Positions 25,778-35,222 of a stretch of DNA of 64,000 bases are shown here, piece by piece. The notes under the pieces are model-generated. The model saw nothing but the letters and a program-made list of their open reading frames with translations. It ran no database searches and had not been told where the DNA came from. The DNA is from Paenibacillus sp. HGH0039 (lineage in GTDB: Bacteria; Bacillota; Bacilli; Paenibacillales; NBRC-103111): positions 838,645 to 902,644 of the forward strand of contig NZ_KE150412.1 in NCBI RefSeq assembly GCF_000411255.1, written 5' to 3'. Position numbers and translations under genes: made by a program. Position 1 is the stretch's first letter. Every line of letters begins with the position of its first letter.

Positions 25778-26608
25778 TTAGCGTTTCAGGTTAACGATCT
25801 CTTGCAAAATTTCATCCGACGTGGTGATAATCCGGGAGTTCGCCTGGAAACCACGCTGGGAAACGATCATTTCGGAAAACTCCTCGGTCAGATCCACGTT
25901 GGACATTTCAAGCTGACCGGCGATGATGGAGCCAGTGCCTGTTGCTTCATTAGCCGGCGTCCATTCAGTCAAATCAGTAATAGGTTCCATAGCGGCATTC
26001 GGAGAATATTCATAAAGGTTGCCGCCGGCTTTCGTTAAGCCACCAGGATTAGCGAACTTTACGACTGCAATGTTATAATCGGAAACCTCAGGAACTCCGT
26101 TAATTACCTGTACAATTTTTCCGTCCTGGGAAATAGAAAACTTAGTAGCTGCCGCGTCCAATTGGATGGGCTCTCCGGCAGTGGATAACAGATACAATCC
26201 ATCCGGATTCACGATGAAATTATCCGCATCTACCGTAAAGTTCCCTGCACGAGTATAGTAGGTCGGGACATCACCCATTGCAGCCGATCCAACCGCGAAG
26301 AATCCGTTCCCGTCAATACGCAGATCAGTTGGAACATTCGTAGTCATCGCGCTGCCGCCTGTATGAATGGTGTCTATAGCCGCAGTTCCCACGCCCAGAC
26401 CAACCTGCTTGGCGTTGACACCGCCCTGCGTGCCTGCGCCGTCCGGTGCCGTTACCCCTGCTACCGTCTGGCTCAGAATGTCCTGGAACATGACGCGGCC
26501 TTTTTTGAAACCTACCGTGTTCACGTTGGAAATGTTATTGCCGATTACATCGAGCTTTGTCTGAAAACCGCGCATGCCCGAAATACCGGAGTACATGGAT
26601 CTTAACAT
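25778..26608 (-). CDS. flgE: Flagellar hook protein FlgE (FlgG/FlgE family)
   Basis: This builds the flagellar hook. The 276-aa protein has the rod/hook N-terminal motif MLRSMYSGISGMRGFQTKLD then GNNISNVNTVGFKKGR, and a matching C-terminal coil segment (EEFSEMIVSQRGFQANSRI). It is close in size to the short B. subtilis hook protein (264 aa), once named FlgG. No separate hook gene is present in the window, so I call this FlgE. The ATG has GAGGAGG 8 bases upstream. Which of FlgE or FlgG best describes it cannot be settled by reading alone. Confidence 0.9.
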   Translation of the reverse strand: MLRSMYSGISGMRGFQTKLDVIGNNISNVNTVGFKKGRVMFQDILSQTVAGVTAPDGAGTQGGVNAKQVGLGVGTAAIDTIHTGGSAMTTNVPTDLRIDGNGFFAVGSAAMGDVPTYYTRAGNFTVDADNFIVNPDGLYLLSTAGEPIQLDAAATKFSISQDGKIVQVINGVPEVSDYNIAVVKFANPGGLTKAGGNLYEYSPNAAMEPITDLTEWTPANEATGTGSIIAGQLEMSNVDLTEEFSEMIVSQRGFQANSRIITTSDEILQEIVNLKR

Positions 26609-26729
26609 TTGTCGTTCCTCCTCTTATGTTGCCCGCCTGGGTGGGCATCTTCCTTTAAAGCCGCTTCTATCGGTCCGCAGCTATCAGGGCCTCCTGCCTA
26701 GGTCCGGCCCGCTTTGTTGGGTAATGTTC

Positions 26730-27104
26730 CTATGAAATGATGACAGCACTGTCTATTTGCGTAAAAACCTGATCCTGCAGCTTGGCTCCGTCCAGAGCCG
26801 TGATCACCGTCCGGTTCGGGACGTTCACGATAAGGGCCGTTCCACCCAGCACCATCAATGTATCTTTGGCACCCTTGGCGGCCGCTTTGTCAATGGCGTT
26901 TTCAAGCTTAGCCAACTGCTCGTTGTCGATCTGAATCCCCCGTTGTTTCAATCGGGTTTCCGCATGATGACTGAACTTGACCAGTTCGCTTTGCAGAAGC
27001 TGATCGAATTCGGACCGTCCGGCAGCCGGTCGGGCTCCACCGTTTCGCTGAAGGGGTGCCGGAGGAGTGGGATATAGTCTTCCTACCGTTATACGTTCGG
27101 TCAT
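26730..27104 (-). CDS. TIGR02530-type flagellar operon protein
   Basis: The 124-aa protein has a basic, Pro-rich N-terminus (1-30). Its core runs about 31-120, with KFSHHAETRLKQRGIQID, a DKAAAKGAKDTLMVL segment and VNVPNRTVITALDG. This pattern matches the family known as flagellar operon protein TIGR02530, found next to flgD in many Firmicutes. Its function is unknown to me. Its ATG overlaps the flgD stop by 4 bases, and it is followed by a 121-base spacer before flgE that holds no gene. Confidence 0.85.
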   Translation of the reverse strand: MTERITVGRLYPTPPAPLQRNGGARPAAGRSEFDQLLQSELVKFSHHAETRLKQRGIQIDNEQLAKLENAIDKAAAKGAKDTLMVLGGTALIVNVPNRTVITALDGAKLQDQVFTQIDSAVIIS

Positions 27105-27562
27105 GGCGCAGGAACCGCCGGCTTCTGATTCTCAATTTTGAGGACTTCCTCCAGCTTGACTTCTTTCCCGTCTACCGTTGCATACTGCACACCGTCCCGG
27201 ACGATTATGGATTCGACGACTCCATTCTTCATCACCGTTTCCCCGCTGTCCGTTTTGCCCATCCAGCTGATATCCTTCCCGATCAGACTCGAAGTGAATC
27301 CGAGCGAAGACCGGAGCAATTTCATCTCGGAAGCCATGTTTGACAGCTGTTCGACCGAAGTGAATTGGGCCATTTGCGCCACAAACTCTTTATCCTGCAT
27401 AGGCTGCATAGGATCCTGATTTTGAAGCTGGGTGATCAGAATTTTAAGAAAGTCATCCTTGCCGAGAATCGAACCGTCCTTCTTCTCCTTGGCTTTCGAA
27501 GCTGCGCTTGCCGTGTTCGTCGTAGAGCCCGTTTTGGTCAAATCTCCCCAAAGTTCTGCCAT
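27101..27562 (-). CDS. flgD: Flagellar hook cap protein FlgD
   Basis: FlgD is the scaffold that caps the growing hook. The 153-aa product has the conserved N-terminal block LGKDDFLKILITQLQNQDP followed by KEFVAQMAQFTSVEQLSNM. The C-terminal part is short, as in B. subtilis YlxG. AGGAGGTG lies 5 bases before the ATG. The next gene overlaps it by 4 bases. Confidence 0.95.
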   Translation of the reverse strand: MAELWGDLTKTGSTTNTASAASKAKEKKDGSILGKDDFLKILITQLQNQDPMQPMQDKEFVAQMAQFTSVEQLSNMASEMKLLRSSLGFTSSLIGKDISWMGKTDSGETVMKNGVVESIIVRDGVQYATVDGKEVKLEEVLKIENQKPAVPAP

Positions 27563-27606
27563 TGCTGCACCTCCTATCTAAGCTGAGTCTGTCATTTCAC
27601 TCTTGA

Positions 27607-29004
27607 TTAAGCCGAGGTTTCGAAGGAATTTCCTAAAGCCGCTTTTCTTGTTTCCTCCAAAATTTTCAACTCTTCGTTCCATTCCGTAAGCTCTTCCGAG
27701 CTGTCCTGATTACCTCCGCCGCCGCGCTGCTGGAGAAACTGCTGCGAAGACTGCTGCTGTCTGGAATCTTGGAACATCGTGGAAGACATGGTGTTTTGGC
27801 CGACTTCCATCTTGTCTACCTGAACGCCTTGGCTGTGCAGAGACTGTCTCAAATGTGCGAGTTGGCTTTCGAGAAGTTCTTTTCCCAGTGCCGTATCCGC
27901 TGTAAACTGGGCAACCAACTGACCGTTTTGCATCGTAAGGACCACATCAATGGTTCCCAAATGCTGCGGACGGAGCGAAAGTTTGGCTTCCGAGAAACCG
28001 TTCCCCATTTTCAGGCTCATGCGCTTCACCATGAACTGACTTAGTTCTTGAGCGAAGTTTTGAGCTGAAATCGTTGGAGCTGCCGCTTTGGCCGCCTGCT
28101 CCGGAAGAGTTGTTTTCATTCCTTCTTGAAGGCCTGTCAAACCATTCGCTGCCGGCTCGTTTTCGGATGCCGGGGTAGTGGATGTCTGTACCGCGTCAAC
28201 GGTTTCATGAGCCGCTTGTCTCACCGAGTTCCAGACTCCGGTTCTTGCAGCCAGCAATTCCAATGAAGCTTTGACGCTGCCTGTCTTTGTGACGGTCATT
28301 ACCGGCTCCGCGGCGTCAAGTTTGCTGTCAGTTGCGCTAGTAGGCAGCGTCAATTCCGTTTCGGCCGCTTTAGCCGTTGCTTTACCGGTTGCACCTGCCA
28401 GCTGCTGGTTTACAAGAGACGGCAGTGCCGTTTCCACCAGCTGCTTGAATTCGGCCGACAGCTGCTGCAGAAGCGGATGATCCGGCTGCTGCTTAAGCAT
28501 GGCCGTCAAATCCAAAATCGTCTTCTGAAGTTTCAGCGAAGCATCGCCGCTGTCAAGCTGAATGGCCTGCAATCCGGTTTGCTGTGTGCCGCTTAACAGC
28601 TGAAGCAGAGCTGAAGCATCATTCGCCCACTGCTGCATGGCATCGGACTGGCTTAGCTTACTGAATAGCTCCGGACTGCTCTGTATAGTGCTAAGCAAAA
28701 GGTCCGCCATTCCTTCCGTTCCCGTTTGCCCTTCCATATCGCTCAGAGCTTCCTGGACAGGCGCCGGGAGGAAAGGAATCACTTGAAGCAGGCCGGCCAG
28801 GATGGAGTCGACGGAGCCGGCATTTTCCTCACCCGCTTCCTTCTGAAGCTGGCCGTTCATCACCTCTTGGAAAGTTCCCGCATCGCTCTTGCCGTTTCCT
28901 GCTAACGTTGCAGCCGCTGTTGTAGTCTTTGCCGTTCCCGCTTTAACCGCCGTAGACCCTGCTGACGGTGTGGACGAAGGCGTACTTGCTACTGGCATTT
29001 CCAT
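27607..29004 (-). CDS. fliK: Flagellar hook-length control protein FliK
   Basis: FliK acts as a molecular ruler and, on completion of the hook, makes FlhB switch to filament export. The 465-aa protein has a long, poorly conserved Gln/Ala/Thr/Ser-rich N-terminal part (1-300). It ends with the Flg_hook domain (about 330-420) with KLSLRPQHLGTIDVVLTM and AHLRQSLHSQGVQVDKMEV. A Gln-rich tail follows. AAGGAGGTG lies about 12 bases before the ATG. It lies between motE and flgD. A second FliK-like gene is present at 50011-52122. Confidence 0.94.
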   Translation of the reverse strand: MEMPVASTPSSTPSAGSTAVKAGTAKTTTAAATLAGNGKSDAGTFQEVMNGQLQKEAGEENAGSVDSILAGLLQVIPFLPAPVQEALSDMEGQTGTEGMADLLLSTIQSSPELFSKLSQSDAMQQWANDASALLQLLSGTQQTGLQAIQLDSGDASLKLQKTILDLTAMLKQQPDHPLLQQLSAEFKQLVETALPSLVNQQLAGATGKATAKAAETELTLPTSATDSKLDAAEPVMTVTKTGSVKASLELLAARTGVWNSVRQAAHETVDAVQTSTTPASENEPAANGLTGLQEGMKTTLPEQAAKAAAPTISAQNFAQELSQFMVKRMSLKMGNGFSEAKLSLRPQHLGTIDVVLTMQNGQLVAQFTADTALGKELLESQLAHLRQSLHSQGVQVDKMEVGQNTMSSTMFQDSRQQQSSQQFLQQRGGGGNQDSSEELTEWNEELKILEETRKAALGNSFETSA

Positions 29005-29034
29005 TGTTTATTTTCACCTCCTTTCATTAAAGAT

Positions 29035-29937
29035 TTATGGAACCAGATTACCGGTAATGGAAGCCGCGGTTTCCTTGCTGATGCCCGCGATTTCGCCCAT
29101 TAATGCGGCACGCTTGCTCGTGTCCATTTCCCTTAGGATGGTTAACACCTGAGCCGAGTTCTTCCCGTACATATCGGATAATACTTTCGCGGCTTTGGAC
29201 GCATCCATCGATGCGAACGTCTGGCTCAGCTCAGCCGAAGTCATCTTCTTTTGCGCGGAATCCGGTTTTTGCTGGAGAACGAGACGATCCTGGAGAGCCG
29301 CGATTTTTTGATCCTGAGAAGTTGTCAGATCCTTGAGCGCGATCGAAGCGTCCGCCGCTTTCTTCGGATCCATTTTTTCAAGCACTTTTACCCGTTCGTC
29401 TGTTTTCATCGCATTCAGAACGAGAATCGTTTCCTGCGGACTCAGGTTTTGAATGATTTGAGCGGCCTTACTCGGCATCATCTTCGCATAAACCGAAGCA
29501 AGTTCCCGCACTTTCTTGTCGTACTCTTCATCTTGTTTGGCCAGCTCTTTATCTTCCAGCTCCGCCTTTTGCTGCTTGAGGTCCAGAATCGTTTTGTCCT
29601 TCTGGGCACTCGTCTGATCCGCTTTATCCAGCTCTGTTTTAAGCTCCTGCACCTTGCTGTTCAACTGCTCGACTTCTTTGGTTTTCGTCTTTACTGCATC
29701 TTCTTCCGTCCCTTTAGCTGCGGGGGTGCTTTGCGCATCCTCTTTCGGCAGGGGAATCATTTCCCCCACGATCGGGATTTTGTTCAGCGTCCGCTGGACA
29801 GTTTTCATCACATCGTAATCAAAAACGGATAGAAGAACACCAAGAAGAACGGCCGTAAACACGAACGGGATCAGAAACCAGACCAGAAAACGTTCCAATT
29901 TACCGCCCGAGGACGACTCTGTGCCTGCTTCTTCCAT
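29035..29937 (-). CDS. MotE/YlxF-type flagellar protein with MgtE-like domain
   Basis: The 300-aa protein has one membrane helix (about 16-39), a coiled coil (about 85-145) and a C-terminal MgtE intracellular-domain-like part (about 155-300) with MMPSKAAQIIQNLSP and repeated KAA-type helices. It sits between fliJ and fliK, where B. subtilis has ylxF. Similar proteins are named MotE and are thought to act as chaperone or assembly partners for motility proteins. GAGGAGG lies just before the ATG. The exact role here is not known. Confidence 0.85.
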   Translation of the reverse strand: MEEAGTESSSGGKLERFLVWFLIPFVFTAVLLGVLLSVFDYDVMKTVQRTLNKIPIVGEMIPLPKEDAQSTPAAKGTEEDAVKTKTKEVEQLNSKVQELKTELDKADQTSAQKDKTILDLKQQKAELEDKELAKQDEEYDKKVRELASVYAKMMPSKAAQIIQNLSPQETILVLNAMKTDERVKVLEKMDPKKAADASIALKDLTTSQDQKIAALQDRLVLQQKPDSAQKKMTSAELSQTFASMDASKAAKVLSDMYGKNSAQVLTILREMDTSKRAALMGEIAGISKETAASITGNLVP

Positions 29938-29961
29938 GACGCCTCCTCCTTTCGTGCGGGT

Positions 29962-30408
29962 TTACTGATAGGACAACCGGATATGCCGATTGGATGCAAT
30001 TTCGTCCAGCGCCTCTTGTTCCTTTTTCAGAACAAAACCGGTAAACTGCTCCAACGCTTTATCCCGCGCTTTCGTCCAGACTTTCTCATCGACCATTTTG
30101 TCGTTCAGGAGGTCCCTGTTGTGATTCACATGGCGCTGGGCTTTGGAGACGTCGTGACGTTTGCGCGCAATCAGATGCTCGATGTGATCCACATAAGACT
30201 GCAGCTGACGAATCTCCAACATGGAAACCGGCCGCATGGAAGTTTCCAGCATTTTCTCCTGGGCTTCGTTTTTGAGACGAATCAGCTCCTGGAGAGAGCT
30301 TTCTTCGTGATTCAGGTTGCCGATGGCAGTAGAAAGATTCCACTCCGCCTGCGAACGCTCATTATTTTTCAAATTTACGATCTGCTGAAACGCATACTGG
30401 AATTTCAT
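29962..30408 (-). CDS. fliJ: Flagellar export chaperone FliJ
   Basis: FliJ sits in the FliI hexamer and links it to FlhA, aiding export. The 148-aa protein is almost entirely helical with two long coiled-coil stretches, ending in FVLKKEQEALDEIASNRH. The start KFQYAFQQIVNLKNNER is typical. It begins 7 bases after the fliI stop. Coiled-coil content and gene order are stronger evidence than any conserved residue. Confidence 0.92.
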   Translation of the reverse strand: MKFQYAFQQIVNLKNNERSQAEWNLSTAIGNLNHEESSLQELIRLKNEAQEKMLETSMRPVSMLEIRQLQSYVDHIEHLIARKRHDVSKAQRHVNHNRDLLNDKMVDEKVWTKARDKALEQFTGFVLKKEQEALDEIASNRHIRLSYQ

Positions 30409-30415
30409 ATTAGCC

Positions 30416-31741
30416 TCATCCTAACGAAAAATGATCGATCAAGCGCTGTTGGGCTTCTTCCAACGTCACTTTTTCATTGGTTTTTTGTTTAACAAAATCA
30501 AGGATCTCATCCATATACTGAAGTGAAATATCAATTTCTTGATTTGATCCTCTCTGGTACGCCCCCAAATTTATCAAATCTTCCGAATCCTTATAAACAG
30601 AAAGCATTCGTTTGAGATGAGACGCAGCGTCGAGCTGCTCCTGGGTAACGATTTCTTTCATCACCCGGCTTACGCTGGCAAGAACGTTAATGGCGGGATA
30701 CTGGCCTTTGTTGGCGATATTCCGGTCCAAGACGATATGACCGTCAAGAATACCACGAACCGCATCCGCGATAGGCTCATTCATATCGTCACCGTCCACC
30801 AGTACCGTGTAGAAAGCAGTAATCGAGCCTTTCAACCCGGTTCCGGACCGTTCAAGCAGCTTGGGCAGAAGGGCGAAAACCGAAGGCGTATACCCTCTCG
30901 TCGCCGGAGGCTCTCCGACCGCCAGACCGACCTCACGCTGAGCCATCGCAAAGCGGGTTACGGAGTCCATCATGAGCATGACGTTCATCCCGCGATCCCG
31001 GAAATATTCGGCAATGCTCGTTGCGATAAAAGCTCCTTTGATCCGGACCATCGCCGGCTGGTCCGACGTAGCGACAATGACGACAGAACGCGCCAGGCCC
31101 TCCGGCCCGAGATCTTTCTCGACGAATTCGAGAACCTCACGGCCCCGTTCTCCGATAAGCGCGATCACGTTGACGTCCGCCGACGTGTTTCTCGCGATCA
31201 TGCCGAGCAGAGTGCTTTTGCCCACCCCGGAACCGGCGAAAATACCGACCCGTTGTCCCTTGCCTACGGTAAGCAGCCCGTCGATTGCCCGGACACCGAC
31301 GCCGAGCGGCTCTTGAACCCGCGGTCTCGACAAAGGATTGCTGGGGACATTGTTCGTAGAAACATGGGCCATTCTTGAGGGTAAGAACGAACCGTCCAAA
31401 GGCTGGCCGAGACCGTTTAATACTTTACCCAGCAGTTCGTGACCGACCTGCACCGTCAGCGGCTTTCCAGTTCCGACCACATCGCAGCCGGGGCCGATCG
31501 CTTCAAGTTCGCCAAGCGGCATCAGAATGACCTTATTGCCTCTGAATCCGACAACTTCCGCCATCAGCGGTTGATTGGATTTATGAGGATAGATGTGGCA
31601 TAACTCGCCGATACTTACATCCGGACCTTCCGATTCAACGGTCAAACCGATCACTTGCGTCACTTTGCCGTTTACCCGGACAGGATCCAGTTGCCTGAGA
31701 AAGTCTACATATTTGCCTGCATTCGGGCTTCCTTGACTCAT
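30416..31741 (-). CDS. fliI: Flagellum-specific ATPase FliI
   Basis: FliI is the ATPase of the flagellar type III export apparatus, related to F1 beta subunits. The 441-aa protein has Walker A GSGVGKST at residues 170-177, GERGREVLEF, Walker B VMLMMDSVTR, and EPPATRGYTPSVFALLPKLLERSG. The start ATG overlaps the fliH stop by 4 bases, with GAAGGTG upstream. The length is standard. It forms a block with fliH and fliJ. Confidence 0.97.
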   Translation of the reverse strand: MSQGSPNAGKYVDFLRQLDPVRVNGKVTQVIGLTVESEGPDVSIGELCHIYPHKSNQPLMAEVVGFRGNKVILMPLGELEAIGPGCDVVGTGKPLTVQVGHELLGKVLNGLGQPLDGSFLPSRMAHVSTNNVPSNPLSRPRVQEPLGVGVRAIDGLLTVGKGQRVGIFAGSGVGKSTLLGMIARNTSADVNVIALIGERGREVLEFVEKDLGPEGLARSVVIVATSDQPAMVRIKGAFIATSIAEYFRDRGMNVMLMMDSVTRFAMAQREVGLAVGEPPATRGYTPSVFALLPKLLERSGTGLKGSITAFYTVLVDGDDMNEPIADAVRGILDGHIVLDRNIANKGQYPAINVLASVSRVMKEIVTQEQLDAASHLKRMLSVYKDSEDLINLGAYQRGSNQEIDISLQYMDEILDFVKQKTNEKVTLEEAQQRLIDHFSLG

Positions 31742-32571
31742 GATTCATCACCTTCACCGTGAAGGGCAATTCGCTGCAAGGCCAGCTTGATCTCGTGAAG
31801 CTGCGTATCGATGCGGGCATCAATGCTTCCGAACGTGGAACGGACTACACAGCCTTCGTCCTGAACACTCGCATCCGGGATAATTTCCAGCTCGGCCTGC
31901 GAGTCGATTGCCGACAGCAGTTCTTCGCGGGCATCCTGAATGTAAGCGAAGTAGCGGGGTGCTACGCAGAGCGTGATCGTTCCGCTCTCTTTTCGACGAA
32001 CCAGCACGCTGCGAATCGTTTCGATCATCCATTCGGGCGATACGGTCAGCTGCTTGGAAATGATTTTCTCCGCAATGGAGCAGCTTAATTCGATGAGAAA
32101 AGGTTCCGCTTCCTGAATGACCTGCTGTTTTACCTGGTAAGCCTGCTGCAGTACCTGCCGCGCTTCCGATAACATCTCATCGTACTGCTGGCTGACATCT
32201 TGCCGGGCTTGATTCAAGCCTTCTTGATAACCCGTTTCGTAACCGGTTGTCCGGGCCTGCTCCTGATGCTGCTCATCTTCTTCGCGCCGCTGCATCCACC
32301 AAGCTTCGATTTCGGCTTCCGTCTGTTCTTTCAGTTCGGATACTTCCTGGATCGCCTGCTGCATATGGGTTTGCGCGAAGGATTCAGCATCCTCGAGAAT
32401 ATGCCGTTTTAAGCTTTCCGCTTCGCTCAGCTGCGCTTCTTCTTCTGGAGTGAACCGCGGTTCATCTTCCGGAAGCTCAGCCTGAGGCGTATAAATCGGT
32501 TTGACCGGTACCCGGTAAGCGTTTGTCTCATCCGCAGGAGCATAATGGAAAGGCTTTAGGACGTTAGACAA
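31738..32571 (-). CDS. fliH: Flagellar assembly protein FliH
   Basis: FliH binds FliI and regulates the export ATPase. The chosen start is TTG at 32571, giving MSNVLKPFHYAP and 277 aa; GGAGGAG lies about 9 bases upstream, inside the end of fliG. A GTG at 32589 is also possible but has no site. The protein has a Glu/Gln-rich coiled coil (about 50-150) and a compact C-terminal domain (about 150-277) homologous to the F-ATPase delta subunit. It overlaps fliG by 8 bases. Confidence 0.9.
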   Translation of the reverse strand: MSNVLKPFHYAPADETNAYRVPVKPIYTPQAELPEDEPRFTPEEEAQLSEAESLKRHILEDAESFAQTHMQQAIQEVSELKEQTEAEIEAWWMQRREEDEQHQEQARTTGYETGYQEGLNQARQDVSQQYDEMLSEARQVLQQAYQVKQQVIQEAEPFLIELSCSIAEKIISKQLTVSPEWMIETIRSVLVRRKESGTITLCVAPRYFAYIQDAREELLSAIDSQAELEIIPDASVQDEGCVVRSTFGSIDARIDTQLHEIKLALQRIALHGEGDES

Positions 32572-33583
32572 TAATATCGTCTCCTCCACCGCGTGCGATG
32601 ATGATTTCTCCTGATTCTTCTAGGCGGCGAATTGTTGATACGATCCGGGTTTGCGCTTCTTCGACATCGCGCAGCCGAACCGGGCCCATAAATTCCATTT
32701 CTTCTTTGAACGTCTCCGCCATCCGTTTGGACATGTTGCGGAAAATAGCTTCGCGGACTTCCTCGCTCGCCACTTTGAGCGCAAGCTGAAGGTCGGCATT
32801 CTCGATATCGCGGACAATGCGCTGAATGGAACGGTTGTCCACATTGACGATATCTTCGAAAACGAACATCCGCTTCTTGATTTCTTCGGCGAGTTCGGGA
32901 TCTTGAATTTCGAGCGAATCCAGAATGGTGCGTTCCGTACCTCTGTCTACTCCGTTCAAGATTTGAACGATCGAAGAAATACCGCCGGCCGATGTGTAAT
33001 CCTGTGTAACGGTGGCCGAGAGTTTCTGTTCGAGCACTCTCTCCACTTGAGAGATCACTTCCGGTGACGTGCTGTCCATTAGAGCGATCCGTTTCGCAAC
33101 ATCCGCCTGCTTCTCCTGCGGCAGGGAGGACAATATGATCGAGGCTTGTTCCGCCTGCAGATAAGACAAGACGAGTGCAATGGTTTGCGAATTCTCGTTT
33201 TGGATAAAGTTTAAAATCTGTGCAGGATCCGCTTTTCGGGCAAAATCGAACGGCCTTACCTGCAGATTAGCCGTCAGCCGGTTAATAATATCGACGGCTT
33301 TGTTGGAACCGAGCGCTTTTTCAAGAATTTCTTTCGCATAGGCGATACCGCCTTGGGAGATGTATTCTTGAGCCCGGCAAATTTGGTGGAACTCCGATAA
33401 AATCGATTCTTTCTCTAATGCGTCTACCTTGCGTACATTTGCGATTTCGAGGGTAAGCTGCTCAATTTCATCTTCGCGCAAATGCTTGAAAATTTGAGCA
33501 GAAACTTCCGGTCCGAGGCTGATAAGCAGAATCGCCGCTTTTTGCCTTCCCGTTAACCCCTGATGTATTGCTCCTCTTGCCAA
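32564..33583 (-). CDS. fliG: Flagellar motor switch protein FliG
   Basis: FliG is the rotor protein next to the stator that converts ion flow to torque. The 339-aa protein has LTGRQKAAILLISLG at the N-terminus, then middle-domain ARM-like repeats (EKQADVAKRIALMDSTSPEVI) and the C-terminal torque helix (about 280-339). The start is TTG at 33583 with AGAGGTG 8 bases upstream. It lies between fliF and fliH and is of usual length. Confidence 0.97.
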   Translation of the reverse strand: MARGAIHQGLTGRQKAAILLISLGPEVSAQIFKHLREDEIEQLTLEIANVRKVDALEKESILSEFHQICRAQEYISQGGIAYAKEILEKALGSNKAVDIINRLTANLQVRPFDFARKADPAQILNFIQNENSQTIALVLSYLQAEQASIILSSLPQEKQADVAKRIALMDSTSPEVISQVERVLEQKLSATVTQDYTSAGGISSIVQILNGVDRGTERTILDSLEIQDPELAEEIKKRMFVFEDIVNVDNRSIQRIVRDIENADLQLALKVASEEVREAIFRNMSKRMAETFKEEMEFMGPVRLRDVEEAQTRIVSTIRRLEESGEIIIARGGGDDIIV

Positions 33584-33595
33584 ACACCCACACCT

Positions 33596-35173
33596 CTATT
33601 CATCCACCAGCCAGGTTCTAAGCAAATTGACAAATTCGTCCGGCTTTTTCTTGGCTAGCGTCTCTAATTGCTTGCGTACTTGATTTTCGTTGGAGACATT
33701 CTCGATATCGATCGTAGGATATTCCACTTTTGCCGGTGGAAGGTCAAGCTCATCCTCTTCTTCTCCAGCTTTTTTCTTTCTTCTGATGGCGTACATCCCG
33801 AGCGCACCAAGCAGCAGAGCAGCCAAACCGATTCCGCCGTACAGAAGATATTGCTGCCAATTCGTACCCGCAATTCCGGATGGTGTTACGAATGTTTGAG
33901 GAACTACTTTCACTTTGTCCTGAATTTGAGCCGGCGTGTATTCCACCTTGTTGTCGGCAAGCGACGCACGAACAATGTTCGCCATTTGCCCTTCGATGAG
34001 ACCTTTCAATTCCGCTACCGCGGCCTGGTCTTTCCCGGTTGAATCAAATCCGATATTGATGCTGATATCTTTGACGACATAAGGCGTCTGGATAATGTCG
34101 TTCGTGATGCGGTTAATTTCGTAATTGACCGTTTTGCTGCTTTCTTCGGAGTTGGCATTACCGGATGCGGCTCCTCCCGGATAACCAGGCACGTCCGTCT
34201 GACCGGTTCCGGCCACTCCCCCCGTATTTCCTCCCGTACTCGTAGAAGTTTTGGAGGATTCCTGGGTAGAAATTTCAAGTCCCTTCTTGTCTTCCACATT
34301 AGGCGGCGTAACCAGATTTTCCGTCGTTTTCTTCTGGTCGAAGTTCATCGTCGAGAAAACACTGACAACCACTTTGTCGGGACCGAGCATTTTGTTGAGA
34401 AGATTTGTAATATTTCCCTGTACACTTGTTTCAAACTTGCGTCTGATGTCGAATTGGTTCTGAACCAGACCTGAAGTGCTTTGACCGCCGTTCGTTTCCT
34501 TCGAGTAAGCCAGGAACTGTCCGTACTGGTCGGAAATCGTTATGTTCTGCAGCGGCAAATTTTTGACGCTGTGTGAAACGAGGTTATAAATCGTATCTAC
34601 TTGCCCCTGATCCAGCGAGTAGCCCTGCTTCACGTTCAGTACAACCGACGCCGTGGCTTCTTGCTTCTGATTGGCGAGAAATACCGTCTCATCCGGCATC
34701 GAGATCAGAACCTTCGATTTATCCACCGCTTCGTTGGAGTTGATAAGCTGTTGAAGCTCTCCCTGCACCGCGCTTAAATATTTCACTTTAAACTCGTTGT
34801 CCGTCATTCCGAAGGCACTGTCCGAAGCGAACGCGTCGTAACCGATCGAACTTCCTTTGTTCAAGCCTTGTGATTCAATGCCCAGCTTGACATTGGCGAC
34901 TTCGTTCTTCGGCACTTCAATGCTTTTCCCGTCGGAACTAAGGTTATAAGGGATTTTCGCCGTGTCCAGGTACCCTTTAATCGCAGCGGCATCTGCCGGC
35001 TGGAGATTCGTATACGCCAGTGAATACTCGGTTTTCGCGAGATTGTAGCTGATGATTCCAATAGTCAATAGGAGAACGAACAATGCAGCTACAAAAGTAA
35101 GCTTGGTCGTTTTGCTATATTGATTCCAATACTGTTTGGCTTTCTCCCAATATTGGAGCAATCTTTCGTTCAC
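33596..35173 (-). CDS. fliF: Flagellar MS-ring protein FliF
   Basis: FliF makes the MS ring, the first part of the basal body. The 525-aa protein has two membrane helices (about 25-44 and 440-462). Between them lie ring-building motif domains, with a Gly/Ser/Thr-rich loop (about 305-345) that is normally the variable beta-collar. The FliG-binding tail (residues about 490-525) includes LETLAKKKPDEFVNLLRTWL. The start is GTG, with GGGGTG 5 bases upstream. Confidence 0.97.
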   Translation of the reverse strand: MNERLLQYWEKAKQYWNQYSKTTKLTFVAALFVLLLTIGIISYNLAKTEYSLAYTNLQPADAAAIKGYLDTAKIPYNLSSDGKSIEVPKNEVANVKLGIESQGLNKGSSIGYDAFASDSAFGMTDNEFKVKYLSAVQGELQQLINSNEAVDKSKVLISMPDETVFLANQKQEATASVVLNVKQGYSLDQGQVDTIYNLVSHSVKNLPLQNITISDQYGQFLAYSKETNGGQSTSGLVQNQFDIRRKFETSVQGNITNLLNKMLGPDKVVVSVFSTMNFDQKKTTENLVTPPNVEDKKGLEISTQESSKTSTSTGGNTGGVAGTGQTDVPGYPGGAASGNANSEESSKTVNYEINRITNDIIQTPYVVKDISINIGFDSTGKDQAAVAELKGLIEGQMANIVRASLADNKVEYTPAQIQDKVKVVPQTFVTPSGIAGTNWQQYLLYGGIGLAALLLGALGMYAIRRKKKAGEEEDELDLPPAKVEYPTIDIENVSNENQVRKQLETLAKKKPDEFVNLLRTWLVDE

Positions 35174-35222
35174 AATGTCACCCCATCCGATTCAATCAAT
35201 GTCGATCATGGTTCAGCCGCCG

